A stretch of 36,127 bases of DNA, taken from the NCBI GenBank assembly GCA_010672425.1, contig JAAHGR010000005.1:1-36127 (forward strand). The letters run 5' to 3'. The stretch comes from Symploca sp. SIO2E6 (GTDB lineage Bacteria > Cyanobacteriota > Cyanobacteriia > Cyanobacteriales > Coleofasciculaceae). Position numbers and translations under genes: made by a program. The notes beneath the pieces are model-generated. The model saw only the letters and a list, made by a program, of their open reading frames with translations, was not told the DNA's origin and did not search any database. Below are positions 27,624-34,788 of this stretch, piece by piece (the first letter of the stretch is position 1; every line of letters starts with the position of its first letter).

Positions 27624-28081
27624 ATTTGTTAGATGTGAATATCTTAGTCTATGCTTTCCGCCAGGATAGTCCTCGACATCAAGAATATCGAGCTTGGTTA
27701 CTAAATTTAATCAATGGACCTGAAAAATATGGATTAGCAGAGTTAGCTCTTATGGGCATGATTCGCATTACAACAAACAATAAAATCTTTAAGCATCCAA
27801 GTTCGTTAGCAGAGGTGATTGCATTTACTAATGCCTTAAAACAACCGCTAAATTGTTGCATAGTCAGACCTTATCCTAATCATTGGTCAACCTTCATAAA
27901 AACTTGTCAACAAGTAAATGCCAAAGGAAATTTGATTACAGATGCTTGGTTCGCAGCATTGGCAATTGAGTCTCAATGTGTTTGGATTACTAGCGATCGT
28001 GACTTTGCTCGTTTCCCTAATCTTCTATGGCAACACCCACTCGATCATAATCAACCAGTTCAAAACCCAGATTTTCAATAA
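27620..28081 (+). CDS. VapC-type PIN-domain ribonuclease toxin
   Basis: This 153-residue protein has the acidic residues of PIN-domain nucleases: Asp5 in LLDVN, Glu41 in LAELAL, Asp108 in ITDAWFAALA, and Asp126 and Asp128 in TSDRDF. Such toxins cleave RNA with bound Mg2+ and are held inactive by the antitoxin encoded just upstream. Length and all key residues are normal, so the module looks intact. It lies within a stretch of decayed genes and repeats, typical of a horizontally mobile toxin-antitoxin pair. The TAA stop is followed directly by a fragment with no start codon of its own. Confidence 0.88.
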   Translation: MNLLDVNILVYAFRQDSPRHQEYRAWLLNLINGPEKYGLAELALMGMIRITTNNKIFKHPSSLAEVIAFTNALKQPLNCCIVRPYPNHWSTFIKTCQQVNAKGNLITDAWFAALAIESQCVWITSDRDFARFPNLLWQHPLDHNQPVQNPDFQ

Positions 28082-28082
28082 A

Positions 28083-28232
28083 CTTCATTTCGTATATACA
28101 GATGCTCAACAAAATATCTTTGACGGCTCCAACCACAATCTAAGCATTACCCCCAGCGAATCCGGTCTCACCGTGGTGCCGGATGAAACCTTTGGCCATT
28201 ATAGTGCGATCGCCTATAGGATGCCTTCCTAG
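28083..28232 (+). pseudogene. Short orphan coding fragment cut by a repeat
   Basis: The frame from CTT at 28083 to TAG at 28232 reads like real protein (IFDGSNHNLSITPSESG, then VVPDETFGHYSAIAY). It has no start and ends at the first bases of the interspersed repeat at 28204. It may belong with the LamG/TcA-like fragment at 29545, but that link is a guess from style and proximity. Confidence 0.4.
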
Positions 28233-28321
28233 AAAATATTGCGCATCCAACATAAACCCATCTTTTATATGCGCACACCTACCCCATTCTTCATAAGAGT
28301 AGCAAAACACAAGAAAAAAAT
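28204..28321. repeat. Interspersed repeat, copy A
   Basis: It starts GTGCGATCGCCTATAGG and runs through TTGCGCATCCAACAT and ATGCGCACACCTA to a poly-A stretch. The same order of blocks recurs at 28404-28525, with roughly 85-90% identity by eye. Confidence 0.8.
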
Positions 28322-28329
28322 TAGAAAGT

Positions 28330-28382
28330 GACCCAACATAAACCGCTCCAGCGTTGGGTCTCGTTGCCTCGACCCAACCTAC
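28330..28382. repeat. GACCCAAC/GTTGGGTC inverted-repeat element
   Basis: Two GACCCAAC blocks flank GTTGGGTC, forming a foldable ~50-bp unit. Similar GTTGGGT-based palindromic repeats are common in cyanobacterial intergenic DNA. Confidence 0.65.
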
Positions 28383-28403
28383 ATCTATTCCACCAATTGA
28401 GGT

Positions 28404-28590
28404 GTGCGATCGCCTATAGGGTGTCTTCCTAGAAAAGATTGCGCATCCAACATGAACCTATCCTTTATTATATGCGCACACCTATTCCATTATTCATAAT
28501 AGTAGCCAAACATCAGAAAAAAAACAATACACCCTCACAAACTATTGCGTACTAGTTATTTGATAGCTTTAAATAGGGCTTGCTGAATAA
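28404..28590. repeat. Interspersed repeat, copy B, with the 119-bp unit
   Basis: The first ~120 bases repeat 28204-28321. The part from 28472 to 28590 repeats 26741-26859 with six mismatches in 119 bp. The unit is therefore composite, and the copies are truncated at different points. Confidence 0.8.
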
Positions 28591-28681
28591 GTGTGAAAGT
28601 TATACCAGACTTGGGTTTAAAGCATTTCTTCTTACTTGTTACTTGTTACTTGTTACTTGTTACTTATTCAGCAGACCCTAA
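28574..28681. mobile_element. MITE or IS remnant with TAGGGYYTGCTGAATAA ends
   Basis: TAGGGCTTGCTGAATAA on the left is mirrored by TTATTCAGCAGACCCTAAA on the right. The ~107-bp interior has no gene and contains a TTACTTG array (28632-28668). It looks like the ends of an insertion sequence with the transposase lost. Confidence 0.6.
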
Positions 28682-28720
28682 ATTTATGGGGTAAATCTCA
28701 AATTTTCAATCTTCAATTGC

Positions 28721-28749
28721 TTGACATTCTGATTCACCCCCGCTAGACT
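28721..28749 (+). promoter_or_regulatory. Sigma-70-type promoter of the small HTH gene
   Basis: A perfect -35 TTGACA at 28721-28726 is followed after 17 bp by TAGACT at 28744-28749, which matches TATAAT at four of six positions. Transcription should begin at about 28756, 25 bp before the start codon. Confidence 0.65.
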
Positions 28750-28751
28750 AA

Positions 28752-28769
28752 AACTATAACGCAATAGTT
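28752..28769. promoter_or_regulatory. Operator-like dyad AACTAT-N6-ATAGTT
   Basis: A perfect 6-bp dyad overlaps the predicted transcription start and lies 11 bp before the ATG of an HTH protein. That suits autorepression. Near copies (AACTAT-N6-CTAGTT) occur inside the interspersed repeats at 26809-26826 and 28540-28557. Confidence 0.45.
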
Positions 28770-28780
28770 AAGGTGAAAAA

Positions 28781-29239
28781 ATGAACAACCAAACCCACGT
28801 CGGCAGCACAGAAGCATCCTTCATGCTAGGCATCTCTAATGCCAGAGTCCGCCGCCTTCTCTCTCAAGGGCGAATCAAAGGCGCCACCAAGCAAGGTCGA
28901 GTATGGATGATTCCTCTATATAAAGGAATGCCCGTGGTCACCGCCGGACGAAGAGGCCCGAAAGGCACTTGGTACAAGCGCCCCAGACAAATGGAAACCT
29001 GCGTTGTTATCAACCGGCAAACCATTGCCAGCAATGCTAAGAATAATAAAAATGAGCCGCCGATTGTGGTCAAGCAAGGCAAACATAGTCATCAATGCCA
29101 TCAATTAGATATCAAAGGCCCCTGCCGCCTGGTCTATACTCCCCACGATTTAGGACCCTGCGGTGCTCGCTTGTGGATTGAAGCCGCCGCCCAGGTGCCG
29201 ATGGTCAGAAGAAGTTTTCAACTAAATATTTCTTCGTAA
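28781..29239 (+). CDS. Small helix-turn-helix protein, excisionase-like N-terminus
   Basis: This 152-residue protein has an N-terminal MerR/excisionase-like winged helix pattern (STEASFMLGISNARVRRLLSQ, 28802-28864, then GRVWMIP). That is a DNA-binding form often seen in small regulators of mobile DNA. The rest, from about residue 55, is basic and then carries two Cys and several His (HQCHQLDIKGPCRLVY, DLGPCGARLW); I do not recognise it. AAGGTG is placed 7 bp before the ATG. A good promoter and a dyad lie directly upstream. It stands among repeats and decayed toxin genes, with no recombinase gene in view, so a role as an excisionase is not supported. A regulator of its own promoter is the simplest reading. 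Confidence 0.65.
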   Translation: MNNQTHVGSTEASFMLGISNARVRRLLSQGRIKGATKQGRVWMIPLYKGMPVVTAGRRGPKGTWYKRPRQMETCVVINRQTIASNAKNNKNEPPIVVKQGKHSHQCHQLDIKGPCRLVYTPHDLGPCGARLWIEAAAQVPMVRRSFQLNISS

Positions 29240-29544
29240 CCCAACATGAATGGTGTGTTGCTGTTTAAGTGCTGAAATTGATTGCTCTGGCTTACGGTAT
29301 TAAGTATTTTTGGACTGGTCAAGATGTGAGTTTTAGCGATTGGGGATAAGTTTTTAACTAAATCTCCCGCCATTGACTGCTCACTTCATTTCAGCGATCG
29401 CTAATATTGCCCAATCCAAGAGCTCGCCTTGGAGCCTTAGGCTTGTGTTGATTCAATTCTTTAATCCAAAATCCAAATAAATCTAAAATCTAAAATCTAA
29501 AATCTAAAATCTAAAATCTAAAATCTAAAATCTAAAATCTAAAG
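29240..29544. other. Intergenic region with heptamer array
   Basis: No gene is seen. The right third (29477-29543) is an AAAATCT array, and the rest holds scattered HIP1 and short AT-rich sequence. The array runs directly into the toxin-like fragment. Confidence 0.55.
29477..29543. repeat. 7-bp tandem repeat array (AAAATCT)
   Basis: About nine copies of aaaatct. An array of the same unit lies at 30492-30563, so the LamG/TcA-like fragment is bracketed by two identical arrays in the same orientation. Confidence 0.93.
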
Positions 29545-30392
29545 AAGATTCTGGGATTCATCTGGAAGCAGATGGGCGTTTGACCTATTATAGGTATAAT
29601 AGCGAACCCATTATTTACGGGGAATTTAGCACCCGCCAGTCCCTTCCTTCCCACCATTGGAGCCATGTAACCCTAGTCAAAGACCTGAGCCGTAGTAACC
29701 TCGCTTGGTATATCAACGGCAAACTGGACAGTGAGATGAACGTGCAGGACTATCCCTTTCCTAAGACCTGTACTCTATTTGGTCTCGGTCAGGGTAATGA
29801 GAGCCCTTATCAAGGGAAATTAGCCCAATTCAGAATTTATCAAAAGGCGTTATCCAGAGATGCGATCGATAATTTGCTGCAAATCGATACTTTAGCCAAG
29901 CAGGAATCTTTAGGACCTCAATTGGGGGCATTCCTTACCGATAATACAGCAAAAATTGAGTCGGAATATGGCAGCTATACCTTCTTTTTAAAGAGCTTTG
30001 ATTTTACCGATGCCGATGCCTGGGAAAGCTTCAATTTAGAGTATTTAAGCATTGAGGAATGGCAAGGACTGCAACGACTAGTCCGCTTGACGGATGGCAT
30101 CGCTTCCTTTTCCCTGCTATCAGCCATCAATCATTGGGATAGTGGCATCACTTCCGCCATGCAAATCTCTGAAATGAGTGCAGCCCAATTTGTCCAAAAT
30201 TATTCTGCGGCATTTATTCCTAACCAGTACAGTGCAGAAACACAGGCTAAATCAGTGTACCAAGCCGCCCTAGCCAGAAGCTCAAAAGCCCATTTGACCT
30301 ATATCGCTCTTGTTCAGGAGCAGCGAAGGCTTATGATACGGACACACAGCCTTTTTACGTTGCATCAAGTTGTTTCAGGTGAGCCAAGTTGA
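29545..30392 (+). pseudogene. LamG plus Tc-toxin A (VRP1)-like fragment
   Basis: The frame reads from GIHLEADGRLTYYRY through a laminin-G/concanavalin-like domain (HHWSHVTLVKD, LAWYINGKLDS, KLAQFRIYQKALS). It continues into a helical part (ITSAMQISEMSAAQFVQNYS, then AETQAKSVYQAALARSSKAH) that resembles the N-terminal VRP1 region of Tc-toxin A subunits. TcA proteins usually exceed 2000 residues; about 255 convincing residues remain here. The nominal TTG start at 29580 is within the domain and the frame opens inside a repeat array, so the 5' end is missing. After about 30320 the sequence loses family character and stops at 30392. With the TcdB-like fragment 3 kb upstream, this suggests a destroyed Tc toxin locus. 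Confidence 0.6.
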
Positions 30393-30491
30393 AGGCCAAG
30401 CCTCCGAAGCAAGGACATTTTGTTGAGGATTTGAAGATTGAATATCAGAGATGTATGACCTAAATAAATTTAGGGGCTTGTGACCGTTTTA

Positions 30492-30563
30492 TTCTAAAAT
30501 CTAAAATCTAAAATCTAAAATCTAAAATCTAAAATCTAAAATCTAAAATCTAAAATCTAAAAT
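30492..30563. repeat. 7-bp tandem repeat array (AAAATCT), second copy
   Basis: About ten copies, ending 18 bp before the ATG of the next gene. Confidence 0.93.
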
Positions 30564-30581
30564 TTCTCTGGTCAATCACTT

Positions 30582-31082
30582 ATGATTCTATCTCGTCGAA
30601 GGGTTCATTTTTACACAGTTGTCATTTTATCAGGTATTTTGCCCTTAGTCTTTTTGGCAGGACTACTGTGGCGACCCTCGATCCCGACGGTGGATGACAC
30701 CACTGATGAGTTATTTGCTGCTGCTAATTTCCCATCTCAGGAAGATGCCACTGACGTTATTGCCTCAGAAACCCTCTTGGTCAATAGCGTTGAGGTGTTA
30801 GCTGAAACCTCTAAGTCTGTTGAGGGGGAAATGTTTCTAGAACTTGAACCCACGAAAGCCTTAGACTTCTCCAACATTCTAGTGTATTGGAGAGCAGGGG
30901 AATCTGCTCCCAAAAATGTGGATGAGAAAGCGATCTTGTTAGGACAGCTTTCAGGCAGCAGTCGCCGACGTTTCCCTCTGTCCTCAGCAATGCAAGAGCA
31001 ACCTGGACATCTCCTATTTTATAGTCGTGGTCAGGATGAAGCGATCGCTTCTACTCCCTTACCCTCTAATTTATTGCCATAG
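30582..31082 (+). CDS. Hypothetical membrane-anchored protein
   Basis: This 166-residue protein is not recognised. A single hydrophobic segment at about residues 9-28 (FYTVVILSGILPLVFLAGLL) follows a basic start (ILSRRRVH), which suits an N-terminal membrane anchor with the rest outside the cytoplasm. The remainder is acidic and contains short beta-rich stretches (DFSNILVYWRAGES, GHLLFYSRGQ). It precedes a membrane redox protein by 280 bp on the same strand, and a ~40-bp array plus a ~155-bp array lie between. It may act with that protein, for example as an accessory subunit, but only position suggests this. There is no evident ribosome site before the ATG. Confidence 0.6.
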   Translation: MILSRRRVHFYTVVILSGILPLVFLAGLLWRPSIPTVDDTTDELFAAANFPSQEDATDVIASETLLVNSVEVLAETSKSVEGEMFLELEPTKALDFSNILVYWRAGESAPKNVDEKAILLGQLSGSSRRRFPLSSAMQEQPGHLLFYSRGQDEAIASTPLPSNLLP

Positions 31083-31086
31083 TCTG

Positions 31087-31127
31087 TGAATTTAGAATGT
31101 AGAATTTAGAATGTAGAATTTAGAATT
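31087..31127. repeat. 14-bp tandem repeat (GAATTTAGAATGTA)
   Basis: Nearly three copies of a 14-bp unit made of two related heptamers, just after the stop of the small anchored protein gene. Confidence 0.85.
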
Positions 31128-31207
31128 GAAAATTACTGGTGTGAGCTAATTTTAACTACTAACTTACCACACCCATTCCGGAAAAGTCAAAATAACAGCT
31201 AAAAATT

Positions 31208-31362
31208 GATTCCCAATTCCCAATTCCCAATTCCCAATTCCCAATTCCCAATTCCCAATTCCCAATTCCCAATTCCCAATTCCCAATTCCCAATTCCCAA
31301 TTCCCAATTCCCAATTCCCAATTCCCAATTCCCAATCCCCAATTCCCAATTCCCAATTCCCC
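31208..31362. repeat. Long ATTCCCA heptamer array directly before a start codon
   Basis: About 22 copies of attccca, with two variant units near the right end. The array runs up to the base before the ATG at 31363, so it takes the place where a ribosome-binding site would lie. Confidence 0.95.
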
Positions 31363-32448
31363 ATGAGCATTGGTTACAAAGCGGTTCAGTGGAATCGACA
31401 CAAAATTATTTACGACATCATTTTACTGACGATGGTTGCCCTATATATCTTTGGCTTTATGACCATCAGCCAAGCTATCGGCAACGATTTGGATATTCGC
31501 GGCGTCAGAATTCGTGCCTATGGATCGGCAGCTTTTTTATTGCTCCATGTCATCCTCTCCATCGGCCCATTGAGTCGGTTAAATCCTAAGTTTTATCCTC
31601 TGCTGTTTAATCGACGGCACATGGGGGTCACCATGTTTTTCCTAGCCCTCATTCATGTGGTGGGGTTTGAACCCAAGATCGCCAATTGGTCTCTCCCCTT
31701 CTGGAACTTTGTAGGTGCTCTAACTTGGTATCACGACTATGGTAACCTTGACCCCTTAGTCAGCCTATTTGTCAGCAATAGCTACTACAGTAACTTTATT
31801 CTATTTCCCTTTGAAATTTTGGGCGTGATCGCTTTAGTCATCTTATTTTTAATGGCGGCTACGAGTCACGACTTTTGGTTAGCGAATCTCACGGCCCCAG
31901 TTTGGAAAGCCCTTCACATGGGGGTTTATCTGGCCTATGGATTACTGGTAGGCCATGTAGTATTGGGAGCATTACAAACCAATAAGCATCCCTTATTAAC
32001 CATTTGTGTTCTAGTCGGCATGGTTTGGCTGTTGACCCTGCACTTAATTACAGGCTACCGCGAGTTCCAAAAAGACAAGCAAACTCTCAATCCGGCTACT
32101 GACGGTTTTGTAGATATCGGCAGTACACAAGAGATTCCAGAATACCACGCCAAGGTAGTTATTATTGGTGGAGAACGAGTAGCAGTATTTAAATACGACG
32201 GCAAAATCTCAGCAGTCTCCAATGTTTGTCAGCATCAGAATGGGCCTTTAGGTGAAGGCAAAATCATTAATGGCTGCATCACCTGTCCCTGGCATGGCTA
32301 TCAGTATTTACCTGACTCCGGTACATCTCCACCCCCTTTCCACGAACAAATACCAACGTTTGATGTGAAATTAGTAGGCGATCGCATTTTTGTACGAGCA
32401 ATTCCCCATCCTGCCGGTACACAAGTTCAGCCTGCGGTTATTTCCTAG
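31363..32448 (+). CDS. Ferric-reductase-like membrane domain fused to a Rieske [2Fe-2S] domain
   Basis: This 361-residue protein joins two redox modules. The first ~235 residues form about six membrane helices with several His in helices ([36 protein letters not shown]). This is the pattern of b-haem-binding ferric-reductase-like/MsrQ-type proteins. Residues about 245-345 form a Rieske-type domain with Cys289-X-His291 and Cys308-X2-His311, the four ligands of a [2Fe-2S] cluster. Electrons would pass between membrane haem and the cluster; the partner is unknown. The next gene encodes a membrane-anchored protein with a Cys motif and may be that partner. The start is the ATG touching the upstream heptamer array. 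No alternative in-frame start before the first helix has a better ribosome site. Confidence 0.85.
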   Translation: MSIGYKAVQWNRHKIIYDIILLTMVALYIFGFMTISQAIGNDLDIRGVRIRAYGSAAFLLLHVILSIGPLSRLNPKFYPLLFNRRHMGVTMFFLALIHVVGFEPKIANWSLPFWNFVGALTWYHDYGNLDPLVSLFVSNSYYSNFILFPFEILGVIALVILFLMAATSHDFWLANLTAPVWKALHMGVYLAYGLLVGHVVLGALQTNKHPLLTICVLVGMVWLLTLHLITGYREFQKDKQTLNPATDGFVDIGSTQEIPEYHAKVVIIGGERVAVFKYDGKISAVSNVCQHQNGPLGEGKIINGCITCPWHGYQYLPDSGTSPPPFHEQIPTFDVKLVGDRIFVRAIPHPAGTQVQPAVIS

Positions 32449-32458
32449 AGAGCCGGTC

Positions 32459-32526
32459 AAGAAACCGGGTTTCTCTTGTCAGAGCCTTGATCTCTCGTTG
32501 ATAGCGTCACCAGAAACCCGGTTTCT
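32459..32526. repeat. Inverted repeat pair with AGAAACCNGGTTTCT palindromes
   Basis: AGAAACCGGGTTTCT near 32459 and AGAAACCCGGTTTCT near 32511 are each palindromic and are mirror images of one another across about 40 bp. Such GAAACC/GGTTTC elements are common in cyanobacterial intergenic DNA. Confidence 0.75.
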
Positions 32527-32550
32527 AGCTTCCTGTTATTTCCTAGACGC

Positions 32551-32587
32551 AATTCCCAATTCCCCATTCCCAATTCCCAATTCCCAA
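32551..32587. repeat. ATTCCCA heptamer array before a start codon
   Basis: About five copies, ending two bases before the ATG at 32590. It has the same unit and the same placement as the array before 31363. Confidence 0.9.
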
Positions 32588-32589
32588 CC

Positions 32590-33357
32590 ATGTCATCCAA
32601 TCGCACTCCAACCAATGATGAGTTTTACATCAACTATGCTGCTGTGCCATCCAGCTATCGGCGCTTTTTAATCAAGTTTATTTCCCTATTAGTGTTAGGG
32701 GTAATTGCATTTGCTCTGATTTTACCCAAAGTACATAACCAGTTTAACACCGGCAAAATTCACGGAGCCGTTGAGCTAGAGGGTTTGTTGGTAGCCGAAC
32801 CTGTACCACAGTTAATTGTGCCCCGTCCCGGTGACGTAACCTCTAGTGTTCCTTTTTCCCGGTACCTCTTATCCGGACCTGGCAAGACTTCTCCCAAGCC
32901 ACCTGTGTTAGAACAGATAGGTAAATGGGTCAAACTCAAGGGTACATTGGTCTCCCGCAATCAACTTTCCGTGATCGCAGCGCGTTCCGCAGAAGCGATC
33001 GCTCCACCGGATAATGTAACTATTAACCCCAATGCCGGAACCTCCCTAGGAGAATATTCCCTAATTGGCGAGATCCTTGACAGCAAATGTTACCCCGGTG
33101 TAATGAAACCGGGACAAACTAAAACCCATCGAGCCTGCGCAATTCGTTGCATTAGTGGAGGAGTGCCTGCGGTATTTCGAGTAGAGAATAACCGCAATGA
33201 TGTGATGTATTTTCTGCTAGCAGATGAACAAGGGAAAGCTGTAAACGATCGCATCCTCAATTTTGTTGCTGACCCGATTCAGATTACGGGGAAAGTGATC
33301 CAATACGACGATATGTTCGTTATCCAGGCAGACCCTTCTGGCTATGAGCGCGTTTAG
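32590..33357 (+). CDS. Single-pass membrane protein with a conserved Cys motif
   Basis: This 255-residue protein has one membrane helix at about residues 26-45 (FLIKFISLLVLGVIAFALIL) after a hydrophilic start, so most of it should face the periplasm or lumen. A Cys-rich block stands out: DSKCYPGVM with Cys167, then HRACAIRCISGG with Cys183 and Cys187. I recall similar blocks in uncharacterised redox-associated proteins, but no function is known to me. A metal or cluster site, or a disulfide, is possible. The gene follows the ferric-reductase/Rieske fusion on the same strand, which supports a shared redox role. The stop codon lies within a sequence that resembles a transposon end (TTTAGGGTGTGTTGAATAA). 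Confidence 0.7.
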   Translation: MSSNRTPTNDEFYINYAAVPSSYRRFLIKFISLLVLGVIAFALILPKVHNQFNTGKIHGAVELEGLLVAEPVPQLIVPRPGDVTSSVPFSRYLLSGPGKTSPKPPVLEQIGKWVKLKGTLVSRNQLSVIAARSAEAIAPPDNVTINPNAGTSLGEYSLIGEILDSKCYPGVMKPGQTKTHRACAIRCISGGVPAVFRVENNRNDVMYFLLADEQGKAVNDRILNFVADPIQITGKVIQYDDMFVIQADPSGYERV

Positions 33358-33404
33358 GGTGTGTTGAATAAGTAATAAGTAATAAGTAATAAGTAATAAG
33401 TAAT
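33353..33404. repeat. Transposon-end-like sequence plus TAATAAG array
   Basis: TTTAGGGTGTGTTGAATAA at 33353-33371 differs at two positions from the right end of the element at 28574-28681, read in reverse. It is followed directly by about five taataag units. Confidence 0.7.
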
Positions 33405-33486
33405 GAGTCATGAGTTACAAGTTACAAATTATGAGTTTTGAGTTTATTATCCATGTAAGCCAAGGAAAGTTTTCCTTAGTAGCCTC

Positions 33487-34494
33487 ATGAATACAAGTTC
33501 TCTCGGATCGGGAATTAATCCCAAATTGATGCTAATCGTGTCGCGAGCATTGGTGGCTTTACGTCCCTCGCTGATTGCTTTTTTAGTTGTCAATGCTCAA
33601 GTCCTCAGCGGTGGTATAGAGACCCCGATCTCCCTTTGTAATGTCCTCTTTGTGGGCAACCTCTGTGCTGCTTTAGCGGTGTTGGCCTGGTTTGGAGTAT
33701 CATCAATTATACAAGACCTGCGCCAGACCCCTCCGAAAATTTTAATCGGGTTGTTTATCAACGGTTGCCTATCGTCACTACTATCATCTCTGATTTTTCT
33801 TGGTTTGAAATACACGATGGTCACCAATGCTGTGCTACTGGCACGCCTTGGTCCGATCCTCTATGCTTTAGCTGGGGCTTTAATCTTTGGGAAAATGATC
33901 CGGAAGTGGGAATGGTTCGGCTTCTCCTTAATTGGTGTGGGAATTTTAGCGATTCTATTAATTAGCACTAACTTTCAAATTAATCGTGGTGACTTGTTAA
34001 TTTTGGCCTCTAGCTTCGTTTATGCCATTACATCGATTATCGGCAAATTGATGCTAGCCCAAGATACGCCATTGCGAACAGTGGTCTTTACACGTAATTT
34101 TGTTTCTTCCCTCGTTTTCTTTGTAATCGCGAATATCCTCTTTGGTCCAGAGCATTTTGCAGAAACCTTTGCCGGACAGTTATGGATTGTTATGTCCATT
34201 TATGCCCTGATTTTAATTGTACTGGGTCAGTTTCTCTGGTACGCTGCTTTAGGTCGCTTAGATTCCAGGGTAGTAGGTAAATGGACTTCTGCTACTCCCA
34301 TCTTCGGCGTTATTTTTGCCTTTGTCCTCAATGGAGAACGCCCTGATCAGATTCAGATTGTAGCATTTGTAGTGATTATGATTGGTATTTGGATTACCAC
34401 CTTGGGTAAACAAATGCCTCCGAAACCAGAAGAAAAAGACATAGCTATCCAAGAAATAGCAGTTAAAGGAGAAAGTACAGCAACAGCCATGTGA
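33487..34494 (+). CDS. EamA/DMT-family transporter
   Basis: This 335-residue membrane protein has about ten hydrophobic helices arranged as two similar halves, the EamA (drug/metabolite transporter) pattern. The halves include LGLKYTMVTNAVLLARLGPI and, in the second half, LGQFLWYAALGRLDSRVVGKW followed by TPIFGVIFAFVLNGERP. Such proteins usually export small polar metabolites or amino acids; the substrate cannot be told from the sequence. The C-terminal ~25 residues are charged and cytoplasmic. The gene lies upstream of an ATP-grasp ligase and a GNAT acetyltransferase, so export of a modified amino acid or small peptide is a reasonable guess. The start ATG has no clear ribosome site. Confidence 0.88.
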   Translation: MNTSSLGSGINPKLMLIVSRALVALRPSLIAFLVVNAQVLSGGIETPISLCNVLFVGNLCAALAVLAWFGVSSIIQDLRQTPPKILIGLFINGCLSSLLSSLIFLGLKYTMVTNAVLLARLGPILYALAGALIFGKMIRKWEWFGFSLIGVGILAILLISTNFQINRGDLLILASSFVYAITSIIGKLMLAQDTPLRTVVFTRNFVSSLVFFVIANILFGPEHFAETFAGQLWIVMSIYALILIVLGQFLWYAALGRLDSRVVGKWTSATPIFGVIFAFVLNGERPDQIQIVAFVVIMIGIWITTLGKQMPPKPEEKDIAIQEIAVKGESTATAM

Positions 34495-34495
34495 A

Positions 34496-34531
34496 TATTA
34501 GGTATTAGGTGTTAGGCATTAGGTATTAGGT
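34496..34531. repeat. TATTAGG-type imperfect tandem repeat
   Basis: About five imperfect heptamers (ttaggta, ttaggtg, ttaggca) directly after the transporter stop. Confidence 0.8.
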
Positions 34532-34703
34532 GATGGATTTTTAGTTATTTTAAAAAGTCTTCTCGCTAATTAAGAGTATTTTTTCGAGACTGATCCATAC
34601 TTATTACTTATTACTCTTGAGAAAATAGAAATAGCAAAAGGATGGCCGAATCCTTTGATATGACTAGTTTCTAACTTCTTTTTAGGCAATGAAAACTCTT
34701 CTT

Positions 34704-34735
34704 CCTCCTGCCTCGGAGCCTCCTGCCTCCTGCCT
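34704..34735. repeat. CCTGCCT heptamer repeat
   Basis: Imperfect copies of cctcctg/cctgcct, the reverse complement of the arrays found in frame in the megasynthase gene at 3825 and 5930. Confidence 0.8.
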
Positions 34736-34744
34736 TAAGAAAGC

Positions 34745-34788
34745 TCATTACTCATTACTCATTACTCATTACTCATTACTCATTACTT
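34745..34788. repeat. TACTCAT heptamer array before a start codon
   Basis: About six copies of tactcat that run up to the ATG at 34789. The same unit is found before the GNAT gene at 35902-35958. Confidence 0.93.

Noticed and set aside
27942..28232. 96-codon frame overlapping the VapC gene
   Set aside because: The first half is a shadow of the toxin gene in another frame; only the part after 28083 looks like real protein and is listed as a fragment.
31208..31362. Possible CRISPR array
   Set aside because: Units are 7 bp with no spacers. The same holds for all other arrays in the window, and no cas gene is seen.
31206..31589. Open frames across the ATTCCCA array on both strands
   Set aside because: A stop-free heptamer stays open in all phases of its frame; these are repeat artefacts and overlap the real redox gene.
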